Shown here: one piece after another, positions 29,723 through 38,668 of the stretch
How the letters are laid out: each line of letters opens with the position of its first letter
Numbering within the stretch: position 1 is the first letter of the stretch
Origin: Nonomuraea montanisoli
GTDB lineage: Bacteria > Actinomycetota > Actinomycetes > Streptosporangiales > Streptosporangiaceae
Direction of reading: 5' to 3'
Assembly (NCBI RefSeq): GCF_013363975.1
Contig: NZ_JABWGN010000001.1
Span: 310,001 to 374,000 of the forward strand
DNA: 64,000 bases
Position numbers and translations under genes: made by a program
The notes under the pieces: model-generated
What the model was told of the DNA's origin: nothing
What the model saw: the letters and a program-made list of their open reading frames with translations, nothing else
The model's database searches: none

Positions 29723-29789
29723 TCCACCCACATGCCCCCGATGGCCGTCGTCCTCGGCCCCGGAGGCCGGGTCCCCTTAGACTTGCCGT

Positions 29790-30230
29790 GTGACACACGA
29801 GCGGCGCCCGAGGCGGCGCGATCGGCATGGTCGCGGCCTGCGCGGTCCACTGGCGCCCTCCCACGTGCCCATAGCGCGCTCGCGCAGCGAGCGGTTCGAC
29901 GACCTGGTGCTCGACGCGGTCGACCGGCTGCGCCCGCAGTGGGGCAAGCAGCTCTCGGCGGTGGAGTTCGCGGTGGAGGACGTGCCTCCGCTGAGCGAGC
30001 TGGGCGACGGGCCGGGCATGGGCGCCGACCCCGTGCCGTTCGGGCGGGCCGAGGTGGCCAAGGGCGCCGACCCGGCGTCGATCGTGCTCTACCGCCGCCC
30101 CCTGGAGGCGCGCGCCCGCGACCGCGAGACGCTCGGGGCGCTCGTCCACGACACGGTCGTGGAGCAGGTCGCCACGCTGCTCGGCCTGTCGCCGGAGACG
30201 GTCGACCCGGGCTACGACGACCGCCGCTGA
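29790..30230 (+). CDS. Zincin-like metallopeptidase family protein with altered HExxH
   Basis: A 146-residue protein of the actinobacterial zincin-like family. A basic N-terminus is followed by RFDDLVLDAVDRLRPQW and FAVEDVPP, then ETLGALVHDTVVEQVATLLG. The usual HExxH of zinc peptidases is replaced by HDTVVEQ, so classic catalysis is doubtful; this seems normal for the subfamily rather than damage. The GTG start has no ribosome site, so the mRNA may be leaderless. It lies between DUF3499 and whiB as in Streptomyces. Confidence 0.82.
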   Translation: MTHERRPRRRDRHGRGLRGPLAPSHVPIARSRSERFDDLVLDAVDRLRPQWGKQLSAVEFAVEDVPPLSELGDGPGMGADPVPFGRAEVAKGADPASIVLYRRPLEARARDRETLGALVHDTVVEQVATLLGLSPETVDPGYDDRR

Positions 30231-30260
30231 CCGGCCCGTATCCCCCGCTCGCGCGCATGA

Positions 30261-30294
30261 GAAAGGGCCACGCGGAGCTCCGCGTGGCCCTTTC
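30261..30294. terminator. Bidirectional terminator between metallopeptidase and whiB
   Basis: A perfect 34-bp palindrome (17-bp arms beginning GAAAGGGCCACGCGGAG). The arms end in A-rich and T-rich tracts, so it works as a terminator in both directions between the convergent genes. Confidence 0.85.
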
Positions 30295-30305
30295 GGCAGA
30301 TATCT

Positions 30306-30566
30306 CTAAACGGCCTGGCGCTTGATCCTTCTGCGCTCCCGCTCGGACAGTCCACCCCAGATGCCGAACCGCTCATCGTGCTCAAGTGCATATTCAAGAC
30401 ACTCTGCACGTACTTCGCAGGATCGGCAGACCTTCTTGGCCTCTCGGGTGGAGCCGCCTTTTTCCGGGAAGAACGCCTCAGGATCAGTCTGCGCGCACAG
30501 GGCGCGCTCCTGCCATCCGAGTTCTTCAGCGTCAAGCTGATCCTGTGCGATGACCAGATCGGTCAC
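30306..30566 (-). CDS. whiB: WhiB transcriptional regulator (developmental WhiB / WhiB2 type)
   Basis: An 86-residue iron-sulfur protein. The four cluster ligands are Cys24, Cys47, Cys50 and Cys56, followed by the GIWGG turn (68-72) and a basic C-terminus (RERRRIKRQAV). GTG 30566 is chosen because GGGAGG lies 6 bases upstream. The sequence closely resembles Streptomyces WhiB, which acts with WhiA to trigger sporulation septation; its orthologue in mycobacteria is WhiB2. The gene order around it supports orthology. Confidence 0.95.
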   Translation of the reverse strand: MTDLVIAQDQLDAEELGWQERALCAQTDPEAFFPEKGGSTREAKKVCRSCEVRAECLEYALEHDERFGIWGGLSERERRRIKRQAV

Positions 30567-30886
30567 TGCACACCTCCCTGCCGCCCGCCCGCAATGGAGC
30601 CCCCCATGAACGCCTCCCTTATTACCCACCCACGGGAAGGCGTAACAACATGGTTGTAATTACACGCGTGTGCTGTACGTGACGTCAAGCGGCATGCCGG
30701 TATCCGGGGAAAGGCCAGCTCTCGCCCCGGTGTGCATGGCATGTGATGTTCGCACCTGACCCATCACCACGTGATCCATGGCGTTGGCCTGGCGTGTTCA
30801 ACGCTGTCAGCGGTCGGAACCGTACCAGGGCGGTATAGAGCCCCGCCCGTGGCCCACCTACTCTCTAGCCGTGCTTTGCCGGTTCG
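30567..30886. promoter_or_regulatory. whiB upstream region
   Basis: 320 bp without a gene. The part near whiB is less GC-rich than average (around 30615-30680, with TAACAACATGGTTGTAATTA), containing the imperfect dyad ACAACATGGTTGT. This is where the whiB promoter is expected. Nothing else is recognised. Confidence 0.4.
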
Positions 30887-33457
30887 TTACCTGCGTGGCT
30901 CGTTGGGGGTGTATATGGCTGTGGGGTCGATCGGGTCGTCGCCGTCGCGCGACCGGTCGGCGCCGCCCATTCCGTAGGGCTGCTGCTGCTGGTCGAGCCG
31001 GATCGTCGACTCGGGGTTGCCCTGTGGCCAGCCCTGCGAGGGCGGCTGCTGCTGGTAGGGCTGCGGCTCGTAGTGCGCCGGCTGGGGCTCGTAGCCCTGC
31101 TGGGCGTGCTGGCCGTATCCCTGCTGCTGCGGGGCGCCGGTCTGCTGCTGGGGGTTCCCGTACAGCGCGTCGTACGGCCCGGGCTGCTGCTGCTGGCTCG
31201 GGTACCCGGAGTGCTGTCCGGTCTGCTGGCCGGAGTGCTGATACGTCTCGGCCTGCTGGTAGGCGTCGAGGAGCTGCTGCGAGCGCGGGTCGACGGGCGG
31301 GTCCGGCTCCTGGTAGGCGGACTGGGCGTACTCGTGGCCGGAGTAGCCGGTGAACGGCTGGCCGCCCTGCCCCTCGTACGCGGGGCGCGCCTCCTGGCCG
31401 GCCGGGGGGTACGGCACGCTCGGCGAGGTCTCGCCGGAGGTGTGGACGGGGTCGGCGGGGCTGTTGAAGGCGTTCGGCTGCTGGGCCTGCGGCTGGTAAC
31501 CGGCCCCGGCGTCGTGGGAGGGGGCGTAGGGCGCCGCCGGCTGGACGCCGCTGGGGGGCTGCGGCGTGTAGGGCGTGTACGGCGTGCCGCCCTGGGGGTC
31601 CGTGGCGTAGGGGTTCGCCTGGGAGTCGGGGGCCGGGGCGTAGACGTCGGGCTGGGAGTGGGTGGGGGTGTAGCCGCCGGGCCGCGTGTCCGCCGGGGTG
31701 TAGCCGCCGCCCGGCTGGGAGTCGGCCGGGGTGTACGGCGTGAGCGGGGTGTCCAGCGTCGGATAGGTGCCGGGGCCCGAGTCGGCCGAGGAGTAGACGT
31801 TCGGCGAGGACGGCGAGGACGGCGACGCGGGCGAGTCCAGGGCGTCCAGGGAGTCGAGGGAGGAGTACGCGCTCGACTGGCCGTAGGCGCCGGGGTGGCT
31901 GTCGGCGGGGACGTACGGCGCGGGCTGGTACTCGGTCTGCTGGTAGTCGCTCTGCTGCGGGTAGCCGCCGCCGGGCGCGGTGTCGGCCGGGGTGTAGTCG
32001 GCGGTGGTGTAGGAGGGCTGGGCCGGGGCCTGGGGGCTGTAGGTCTGCTGGCCGGACTGCGGGGGGAACGCCTGGGTGGGGCTGGTCTGGCCGAAGCCCT
32101 CGGGCTCGGCGGGGCCGCCGTACGGGGACTGCTGTGCGCCCTGCCCGGCCGGGGCGCCGTGCTGGCCGCTCGGCGGGGCCTGGCCGTAGGCGGGCTGCTG
32201 CTCGGACCGGCCGTAGGCGCTCGCCGGGTCGGCCTGCCCGTAGGCGCTCGCCGGGTCGGTCTGGCCGAAGGCGCTCGCGGGGTCGGGCTGGCCGTACGCG
32301 GGCTGCTGGTCGGGCCGGCCGTGACCCGGCTGCCCGCCGAACGGCTGCTGCGGATGCTCCGGCTGCCCGCCGAAGGGCTGGTGGTCCGCCTGGCTTCCGA
32401 ACGGCTGGTGCTCCGGCTGGCTTCCGAAGGGCTGCTGGTCGGGCGGGGTGAAGCCCGGCTGGGGCTGGCCGTAGGACGGCTGCTGGTGGACGTCGGGCTG
32501 GCCGAACGGCGTCGCACCGGGCTGGCCGAAGGGCTGCTGCTGCTCGTTCTGCCCGTAGGCCGGCTGCTGCTCGCCCGGTCCGTAGGAGGTCGCGGGGTCG
32601 GTGTGCCCGAAGGAGGCCGCGAGGTCGGCCTGCCCGTAGGCGGGCTGCTGCTCCGGCTGGGCGAAGCCCTGGTCGGAGTGGCCCGGCCGGGGGTCGGCGT
32701 CGGCCTTGCTGTCGCCCGGAGCGGCGGGGAGCGCGGCGCGGGGCTGGGGAACGGGCTGCTGCGGGGGCTGCGGCTGCTGGTAGGGGTCCTGCGGGCCGTG
32801 GGGGGCGCCGTCGGGCTGGCCGAAGCCCTGCTGGCCGTGCGAGGCGCCGTCGGGCTGGCCGAAGCCCTGCTGCCCGTAGGCGGGCTGCCCGCCGTACTGG
32901 CCGGGCCGGCCCTGCGGGTCGGCGGCATACCCGGGACCGAACGCGTCGGAGCCGCTGCCGTGGACCGGGTTGCCGTACGGCGTCGCGCCGAAGCCGGAAC
33001 GCGAGCCCTGCCCGGAGTTCGCGGCCATGGCCTGAGGGAGCAGGAAGGCCAGCGCGATGGCCGTCAGGCCGAGCTGCGGCACGCCCGAGAGCAGGAACTC
33101 CACCGTGAGCCGGACGCCGCCGCCGGCCAGCAGCCCGAGCAGCAGCGCGAGCGCGCCGAACAGCGCCGCGAGGCCGAGCGCCCCGGTCGCGCCGAGGATG
33201 ATCGGCCGCGCCTTGGACGACGGCGGGCCGAACCGGGTGACCAGCAGCACGGAGCCGACGAGCAGGGCCACGGCCACGGGGCTGGTGAGGCCGGAGAAGT
33301 TGGTGAAGGCGCGGTCCATCAGGGACGAGCCGCCGCCGTACGGGGTCGTCGTGCCGATCAGCACCCGGCCGACGGCGAGCAGGACGTTGATCGCGCCCGC
33401 TGCCAGCATCAGCCAGGCGGCCGGCTCCCTCAGCCGCGCTGCGTCAAGTTTGTTCAC
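30887..33457 (-). CDS. Membrane protein with ~660-residue Gln/Gly/Pro/Tyr-rich low-complexity tail
   Basis: A protein of about 856 residues. The N-terminal ~155 residues carry four hydrophobic segments and resemble actinobacterial membrane proteins of unknown function. The remainder is low-complexity, built from repeats such as FGQPDG, QPAYGQ, DPASAYGQ and PFGSQPEHQ, then YTPADS-type units. I chose GTG 33457 with GGGAG five bases upstream; an ATG at 33469 is the alternative. The tail is predicted disordered and cytoplasmic or surface-exposed, and could form condensates or bind partners by multivalency. It converges with nothing; whiB lies downstream. Confidence 0.75.
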   Translation of the reverse strand: MNKLDAARLREPAAWLMLAAGAINVLLAVGRVLIGTTTPYGGGSSLMDRAFTNFSGLTSPVAVALLVGSVLLVTRFGPPSSKARPIILGATGALGLAALFGALALLLGLLAGGGVRLTVEFLLSGVPQLGLTAIALAFLLPQAMAANSGQGSRSGFGATPYGNPVHGSGSDAFGPGYAADPQGRPGQYGGQPAYGQQGFGQPDGASHGQQGFGQPDGAPHGPQDPYQQPQPPQQPVPQPRAALPAAPGDSKADADPRPGHSDQGFAQPEQQPAYGQADLAASFGHTDPATSYGPGEQQPAYGQNEQQQPFGQPGATPFGQPDVHQQPSYGQPQPGFTPPDQQPFGSQPEHQPFGSQADHQPFGGQPEHPQQPFGGQPGHGRPDQQPAYGQPDPASAFGQTDPASAYGQADPASAYGRSEQQPAYGQAPPSGQHGAPAGQGAQQSPYGGPAEPEGFGQTSPTQAFPPQSGQQTYSPQAPAQPSYTTADYTPADTAPGGGYPQQSDYQQTEYQPAPYVPADSHPGAYGQSSAYSSLDSLDALDSPASPSSPSSPNVYSSADSGPGTYPTLDTPLTPYTPADSQPGGGYTPADTRPGGYTPTHSQPDVYAPAPDSQANPYATDPQGGTPYTPYTPQPPSGVQPAAPYAPSHDAGAGYQPQAQQPNAFNSPADPVHTSGETSPSVPYPPAGQEARPAYEGQGGQPFTGYSGHEYAQSAYQEPDPPVDPRSQQLLDAYQQAETYQHSGQQTGQHSGYPSQQQQPGPYDALYGNPQQQTGAPQQQGYGQHAQQGYEPQPAHYEPQPYQQQPPSQGWPQGNPESTIRLDQQQQPYGMGGADRSRDGDDPIDPTAIYTPNEPRR

Positions 33458-33649
33458 GACTACTCCCATCGGACCCTTTAGCCCGAAGGGAGTTTGCCAC
33501 ATCACCGCCATGGATGACGGGAGTCCCGCCAACCACTTATCCCCCAAAAGCCCCACATCGCCCGCTATGCCGTGTTTTTCGGAGGGTTGCGGATCGGCAA
33601 CGCCGAGGCCGTCTCGGGCGTGTCAGAGGCCGGTGGAAGACTGGTCGGC

Positions 33650-34600
33650 ATGCACATCGTGTCCCTCGCCGGCGGCATCGGCGGCGCCCGCTTCCTGCGC
33701 GGACTGCGCGAGACCTCGCCCGACGCCCGGATCACCGTGATCGGCAACACCGGTGACGACATCACCCTCTTCGGCCTGCGGGTCTGTCCCGACCTCGACA
33801 CGGTCATGTACACCCTCGGCGGCGGCATCAACGAGGAGCAGGGCTGGGGCCGGACCAAGGAGACCCACGTCGTCAAGGAGGAGCTGGCCGCCTACGGCGT
33901 CGAACCGCAGTGGTTCGGCCTCGGCGACCGCGACTTCGCCACCCATATCGTCCGCTCCCAGATGCTGGAGGCCGGCTTCCCGCTCTCGCAGATCACCCGG
34001 GCGCTGTGCGCGCGCTGGCAGCCGGGCGTCGAGCTGCTGCCGATGAGCGACGACCGCTGCGAGACGCACGTCGTCATCACCGACGAGCGCGGCCGGCGGG
34101 CCGTCCACTTCCAGGAGTGGTGGGTGCGGCTGCGCGCCTCGGTGCCCGCCGAGTCGATCGCCCTGGTCGGCGTGGACGGCGCCAAGCCGGCCCCGGGCGT
34201 GCTGGAGGCCATCGAGGAGGCGGACGTGGTGATCCTGCCGCCGTCCAACCCGGTGGTCAGCATCGGCACGATCCTCCAGGTGCCCGGCATCCGCGAGGCG
34301 CTGCTGCCCAAGACGGTCGTGGGCGTCTCCCCCATCATCGGCGGCGCCCCGGTGCGCGGCATGGCCGACGCCTGCCTCACGGCGATCGGCGTCGAGACCA
34401 CGGCCCAGGCGGTGCTCGACCTGTACGGCGCGGAGCTGATCGACGGCTGGCTGGTGGCGCCCGAGGACTCCGGCGTCCGGCTCGACGGCGTGCGCGTCGT
34501 CGCCCGGCCCATCCTCATGCGCGACCCCGAGACGGGCGCCGACGTGGCGGCCGACATCGCCCGCGGCGCGCTCGACCTGGCCCTGGAGCTGGCCCGATGA
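33650..34600 (+). CDS. fbiA: 2-phospho-L-lactate transferase (coenzyme F420 biosynthesis)
   Basis: A 316-residue CofD-family enzyme, beginning [19 protein letters not shown] with the family motifs [21 protein letters not shown] and GDRDFATH. It joins Fo to the phospholactyl/phosphoenolpyruvyl moiety of the GDP- or GPP-activated donor, giving (dehydro)F420-0. An ATG at 33650 preceded by GGAAG fits. Its stop overlaps the fbiB start (ATGA), so the two enzymes are coupled. Confidence 0.96.
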   Translation: MHIVSLAGGIGGARFLRGLRETSPDARITVIGNTGDDITLFGLRVCPDLDTVMYTLGGGINEEQGWGRTKETHVVKEELAAYGVEPQWFGLGDRDFATHIVRSQMLEAGFPLSQITRALCARWQPGVELLPMSDDRCETHVVITDERGRRAVHFQEWWVRLRASVPAESIALVGVDGAKPAPGVLEAIEEADVVILPPSNPVVSIGTILQVPGIREALLPKTVVGVSPIIGGAPVRGMADACLTAIGVETTAQAVLDLYGAELIDGWLVAPEDSGVRLDGVRVVARPILMRDPETGADVAADIARGALDLALELAR

Positions 34601-35943
34601 CCACCGACCCGACGACCACCAGCCCGACGACCACCAGCCCGATGGCCACCGACCCGACGACCGCCAGCCCGACGACCGCCGGGTCGGTCGAGGTCGTCCC
34701 CGTCACCGGCATCGGTGAGGTCCGGCCGGGCGACGACCTGGCGCTCCTGCTCCGCGACGCCGGCCTGCGCGACGGCGACATCGTCGTCATCACCTCCAAG
34801 ATCGTCAGCAAGGCCGAGGGGCGGGTGCGCCGCGCGCCCGACCGCACGGCCGCCATCGAGGAGGAGACGGCCCGGGTCGTCGCCCGGCGCGGCGACACCG
34901 TGATCTCCCAGACCCGCCACGGCTTCGTGATGGCCGCGGCCGGGGTCGACGCCTCCAACACCGAGGCGGGCACCGTCCTGCTCCTGCCGGAGGACGCCGA
35001 CGCCTCGGCCCGCCGGGTCCGGGCCGGGCTCGGGGCCCGGGTCGGCGTGATCGTCTCCGACACGTTCGGCCGCCCCTGGCGCAACGGCCTGACCGACCTG
35101 GCCGTCGGCGCCGCCGGCGTCGTCCCGCTGGAGGACTTCCGCGGCGGCGCCGACACCCACGGCAACCCGCTCAACGCCACGGTCACCGCGCTCGCCGACG
35201 AGATCGCCTCGGCCGCCGAGCTGGTCAAGGGCAAGCTGGCGGGCGTGCCGGTCGCGATCGTGCGCGGCCTCGGGCACCTCGTCACGGACGACGACGGGCC
35301 CGGCGTCCGCCCGCTGATCCGGCCGGCCGACGACGACCTGTTCCGGTACGGGTCGCGGGACGTGGTGTTCGCCCGCCGGACGATCCGCGCGTTCTCGGAG
35401 GAGCCGGTGGACCCGGCCGCGGTGCGGCGCGCCGTCGCCGCGGGCATCGCCGCGCCGGCGCCGCACCACACGACGCCGTGGCGGTTCGTGCTGGTGGAGT
35501 CGGCGGCGGCCCGGCTCAAGCTGGTGGACGCGATGCGCGAGGCCTGGATCGCGGACCTGCGCGGCGACGGCTTCACCGAGGAGTCGGTCGCCAAGCGGAT
35601 CCGGCGGGGCGACGTGCTGCGCGACGCGCCGTACCTCGTGGTGCCGTGCCTGGTCATGGAGGGCTCCCACACCTACCGCGACGACCGGCGCAACGCCTCG
35701 GAGCGGGAGATGTTCGTGGTGGCGATGGGCGCCGGGGTGGAGAACCTGCTCATCCAGCTCGCCGTCGAGGGGCTGGGATCGGCGTGGGTGTCGTCCACGA
35801 TGTTCTGCCGTCCGGTGGTGCGCGAGGTGCTGGACCTGCCGGAGACGTGGGACCCGATGGGCTGCGTCGCCGTGGGCCACGCCGCCGCGCCACCCCGCGA
35901 CCGCGCCCCGCGCGACCCGGCCGACTTCATCCTCACGCGGTGA
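34597..35943 (+). CDS. fbiB: F420-0:gamma-glutamyl ligase with C-terminal nitroreductase-fold domain
   Basis: A 448-residue bifunctional protein. After an unusual Thr/Pro/Ser-rich N-terminus (about 28 residues of [13 protein letters not shown] repeats) comes the CofE ligase domain ([33 protein letters not shown]) and, from about residue 262, an FMN-binding nitroreductase-like domain ([29 protein letters not shown]). FbiB adds the poly-gamma-glutamate tail and reduces dehydro-F420-0. The low-complexity start may be unstructured or may reflect an alternative internal start, but the ATGA overlap favours this one. Confidence 0.95.
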   Translation: MTTDPTTTSPTTTSPMATDPTTASPTTAGSVEVVPVTGIGEVRPGDDLALLLRDAGLRDGDIVVITSKIVSKAEGRVRRAPDRTAAIEEETARVVARRGDTVISQTRHGFVMAAAGVDASNTEAGTVLLLPEDADASARRVRAGLGARVGVIVSDTFGRPWRNGLTDLAVGAAGVVPLEDFRGGADTHGNPLNATVTALADEIASAAELVKGKLAGVPVAIVRGLGHLVTDDDGPGVRPLIRPADDDLFRYGSRDVVFARRTIRAFSEEPVDPAAVRRAVAAGIAAPAPHHTTPWRFVLVESAAARLKLVDAMREAWIADLRGDGFTEESVAKRIRRGDVLRDAPYLVVPCLVMEGSHTYRDDRRNASEREMFVVAMGAGVENLLIQLAVEGLGSAWVSSTMFCRPVVREVLDLPETWDPMGCVAVGHAAAPPRDRAPRDPADFILTR

Positions 35944-35979
35944 AGCCCTGACAGGGCATGTCATCGGCCATTTACCATT

Positions 35980-35992
35980 AGGAAAGTTTCCT
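35980..35992. promoter_or_regulatory. Palindrome in the LPMO promoter region
   Basis: AGGAAAGTTTCCT is a perfect inverted repeat around a central G, 40 bp upstream of the LPMO start, in a locally AT-rich region. Its position suggests an operator for a carbohydrate-responsive regulator; the regulator is not identified. Confidence 0.45.
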
Positions 35993-36032
35993 TTACATTT
36001 GGGGCAACCCCCCAGGTAAAGGAGCACTTTCA

Positions 36033-36767
36033 ATGCGAAGGACGCTCACGTTAGTCACCGTGGCGGTGATCACGATCGCCGCCGCGGTGTTCGTGGCCGA
36101 GCCCGCCATGGCCCACGGGTACGTCAACTCGCCACCGAGCCGCCAGGCCTTCTGCGCCCGCGGCCAGGTGCCGGACTGCGGCGACATCATCTACGAGCCG
36201 CAGAGCGTCGAGGGCCCGAAGGGGCTGCGCACCTGCCACGCCAACGTCTCCCGCTTCGCGCAGCTCAGCGACGAGAGCAAGCCGTGGCCGGCGACCTCGG
36301 TCGGCACCAGCGTGACGTTCACCTGGACGTTCACCGCCCGGCACGCCACCAGCTCCTACGAGTACTACATCGGCGACACGAGGGTGGCCTCCTTCAACGG
36401 CAACGGCCAGCAGCCGCCCGCGACGGTCTCCCACACGGTGAATCTCTCGGGCTACACCGGCAGGCAGAAGGTCCTGGCGATCTGGAACATCTCCGACACC
36501 GCCAACGCCTTCTACTCCTGCATCGACCTCCAGATCGGCGGCGGTGGGGGCAACCCGACGCCCACCCCGACCCCGACCGTCACGCCCACCCCCACCCCCA
36601 CCCCCACGCCGACCTCGAACCCCGGCGGCACGTGGAAGGCGGGCACGGCCTACGCCGTGGGCGCGGTGGTGACCTACGGCGGCGCCTCCTACCGGTGCCT
36701 CCAGGCGCACACCGCGATCGCCGGCTGGGAGCCGCCCAACGTCCCCGCGCTCTGGCAGCGCGTCTGA
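36033..36767 (+). CDS. Secreted lytic polysaccharide monooxygenase (AA10) with CBM5/12
   Basis: A 244-residue exported enzyme. Signal cleavage after PAMA exposes His28 as the first mature residue, the first copper ligand; the second is probably His104 (TARHATSSYEYY). A Pro/Thr linker (about 176-195) joins to a C-terminal CBM5/12-like module (TWKAGTAYAVGAVVTYGG, W-rich end ALWQRV). AA10 enzymes oxidatively cleave chitin or cellulose; with this CBM, chitin is likely. AAAGGAG precedes the ATG. Probably inducible, given the palindrome upstream. Confidence 0.92.
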   Translation: MRRTLTLVTVAVITIAAAVFVAEPAMAHGYVNSPPSRQAFCARGQVPDCGDIIYEPQSVEGPKGLRTCHANVSRFAQLSDESKPWPATSVGTSVTFTWTFTARHATSSYEYYIGDTRVASFNGNGQQPPATVSHTVNLSGYTGRQKVLAIWNISDTANAFYSCIDLQIGGGGGNPTPTPTPTVTPTPTPTPTPTSNPGGTWKAGTAYAVGAVVTYGGASYRCLQAHTAIAGWEPPNVPALWQRV

Positions 36768-36790
36768 TCCGCCCGTCCCTCCGATGACCG

Positions 36791-36820
36791 GGCGCCGCCC
36801 CGCGCAGCCGGGGCGGCGCC
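36791..36820. terminator. Terminator between convergent LPMO and VWA genes
   Basis: A perfect 11-bp stem (GGCGCCGCCCC / GGGGCGGCGCC) with an 8-base loop, then TTCGCGCTT on the plus strand. It sits midway between the two convergent stops. Confidence 0.65.
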
Positions 36821-36834
36821 TTCGCGCTTCCGGC

Positions 36835-38586
36835 TCAGGGCGTCTGCTTGCAGGTGGGGTGGCACAGGCGGCGGGCCAGCGCGGCGAGGAAGACGTCGAT
36901 GATCTCGCCGGGCTGCTGCGCCACGTGCAGCGACCCGTTCGTCGCGGCCGTGATCTGGCCGAGGCTGTCGCGGTCCGCGCCCGCGCCGAACGCGATGACG
37001 ACGATCTGCACGGGTCTGTCCGGCCGCCACTCGTCCTTGAGCTTGCCCACCAGCTCCTGGAGCGTCACGCCGCGCCCGTCGTCCTTCCCGGAGGTGATCA
37101 CGAGGAGCGTGTTGTTCATCTCCTCGTGGTACTCCCGGGTCACCTCGCGGAACCCGGCGAGGATCCCGTCGTAGAGGGAGCTGTCGCGGTCCGGGTGCGC
37201 AGTGATCGTGCTGGTCAGCTCGTCGAGCACGCTGCGCCGGATGACCTGGCCGGTGTCGGGCCTCGTGATCGGCCCCAGCGAGACGCGCTCCTGGTAGCCC
37301 TTCGCGCCGCCCAGCCCGTCGGCGAACTCCCACATGCCCATGTGCGTCGAGTCGGGGAACAGCCGCAGCCCGAGCTTGGCGGCCTGGAGGGCGATGCCGA
37401 CCCGGGTGGTGTCCTTGACCCGCTCGGCCATGTGCCGGGAGGTGTCGGCCAGCACGAGGATGTTGGTCGGCGGGGCGAGCCTGCTCCACGCCTGCAGCGC
37501 CTCGTCGATGTCCTCCGGCGACACCGACGGCCGCGTCATCGGCGTCTCGGACGGCACCTGCGGACCGGGCGAGACGGGCCCGCGCGCGCCGTCGCCGGAC
37601 CAGAACCCGGCCCGCCGCACGAGGTCCTGCGCCTCCCCGCCGCGCAGCCAGTCGGCGAAGACCTTCGACGCCTCGGCCACGTCCGGGTCGGTCGCGGTCA
37701 CCACGTACGGGTAGTCCAGGATGATCGTGCCCTCGCGCGGGCGCAGCGCGACGACCGGGTCGGCCGACGCCGCCCGCCGGTTGTGCTCCCACACCGACTG
37801 CTCGGGCACGATGACGACCGGCCGCTTCCAGAACGCGCGGTCGTCCACGGCGGCCATCATCGTGCGGTAGTCGGGGGCGGAGCCGGCCTGCGCCCAGCGC
37901 ACGAACGCCGTGAGCGCCTTGTCGGCCTCGGCCCCGGCGCCCACCACGTCCCGGGCCGCGGCCACGGTGGCGATGCCCGCGCCGACCAGCGACGGGTCGG
38001 GCACGCGCACGACGTCCGGCTCCTGCTCGGTCGGCAGCAGCCGCCCGCGCACGGTCGCGGGGAAGACCATCCGCCAGTTCATCTGGGTGCCGCCGACGGA
38101 GAACGTCCGCGCGAGCGAGGAGCGGGTGGCGAAGACCAGCGGGGAGGTCGCCACCACGCTCTCCCCGGCCGGCAGCCCGCTCGCGCCCTGCTTGCGGGCC
38201 AGCCGGATCCAGGCCGAGGAGTCGGCGATCCAGCCGTCCGGCCGCTGGCGCAGCACACCCGCCCGGTCACCGATCAGCGTGCGCAGCACGGTGGCCGGCG
38301 GCTGCTCGGTGACCTGGACGAGCACGCACCGGCCGCCCGAGGCGGTCTTCGTCTCGTTGAAGCGGGAGGCGGCCTCCATCGCCACGGGCGCCACGTCGAC
38401 CGCCGCCGCGACGTTGACCAGAACAGGCTCTCGCGTGGCGCACAGCGCCCCGCCGCCGCCCAGGAGCACCACGAGCGTGCCGGCGACGAGGACCACGGCG
38501 GTGGCCCCCGCCATCAGCCCTCGCCGGAGTGCCTTCCTCCGCCGCAGCTCAGCGCTTAACGCGGCGCGGTGTCGACCCAACCGCAC
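36835..38586 (-). CDS. Membrane-anchored substrate-binding-like protein with C-terminal VWA domain
   Basis: A 583-residue protein. One N-terminal transmembrane segment (about 25-46) anchors an extracytoplasmic periplasmic-binding-like domain (VLVNVAAAVDVAPVAMEAASRF, ATSPLVFATRSSLA, ILDYPYVVTATDPDVAEASKVF). A VWA domain follows from about residue 370 (ILVLADTSRHMAERVKD in the metal-site position, LLVITSGKDD). The canonical DxSxS is reduced to DTSRH. Function unknown; such fusions are common in actinobacteria. Confidence 0.82.
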   Translation of the reverse strand: MRLGRHRAALSAELRRRKALRRGLMAGATAVVLVAGTLVVLLGGGGALCATREPVLVNVAAAVDVAPVAMEAASRFNETKTASGGRCVLVQVTEQPPATVLRTLIGDRAGVLRQRPDGWIADSSAWIRLARKQGASGLPAGESVVATSPLVFATRSSLARTFSVGGTQMNWRMVFPATVRGRLLPTEQEPDVVRVPDPSLVGAGIATVAAARDVVGAGAEADKALTAFVRWAQAGSAPDYRTMMAAVDDRAFWKRPVVIVPEQSVWEHNRRAASADPVVALRPREGTIILDYPYVVTATDPDVAEASKVFADWLRGGEAQDLVRRAGFWSGDGARGPVSPGPQVPSETPMTRPSVSPEDIDEALQAWSRLAPPTNILVLADTSRHMAERVKDTTRVGIALQAAKLGLRLFPDSTHMGMWEFADGLGGAKGYQERVSLGPITRPDTGQVIRRSVLDELTSTITAHPDRDSSLYDGILAGFREVTREYHEEMNNTLLVITSGKDDGRGVTLQELVGKLKDEWRPDRPVQIVVIAFGAGADRDSLGQITAATNGSLHVAQQPGEIIDVFLAALARRLCHPTCKQTP

Positions 38587-38668
38587 GATGAACCCTCTCT
38601 CCAGGGGAGTGATGATTCTTCCAGCGCCTCCGGGGCGAGGCGCAAGTGCAAGTTAGAACATGTTATAT

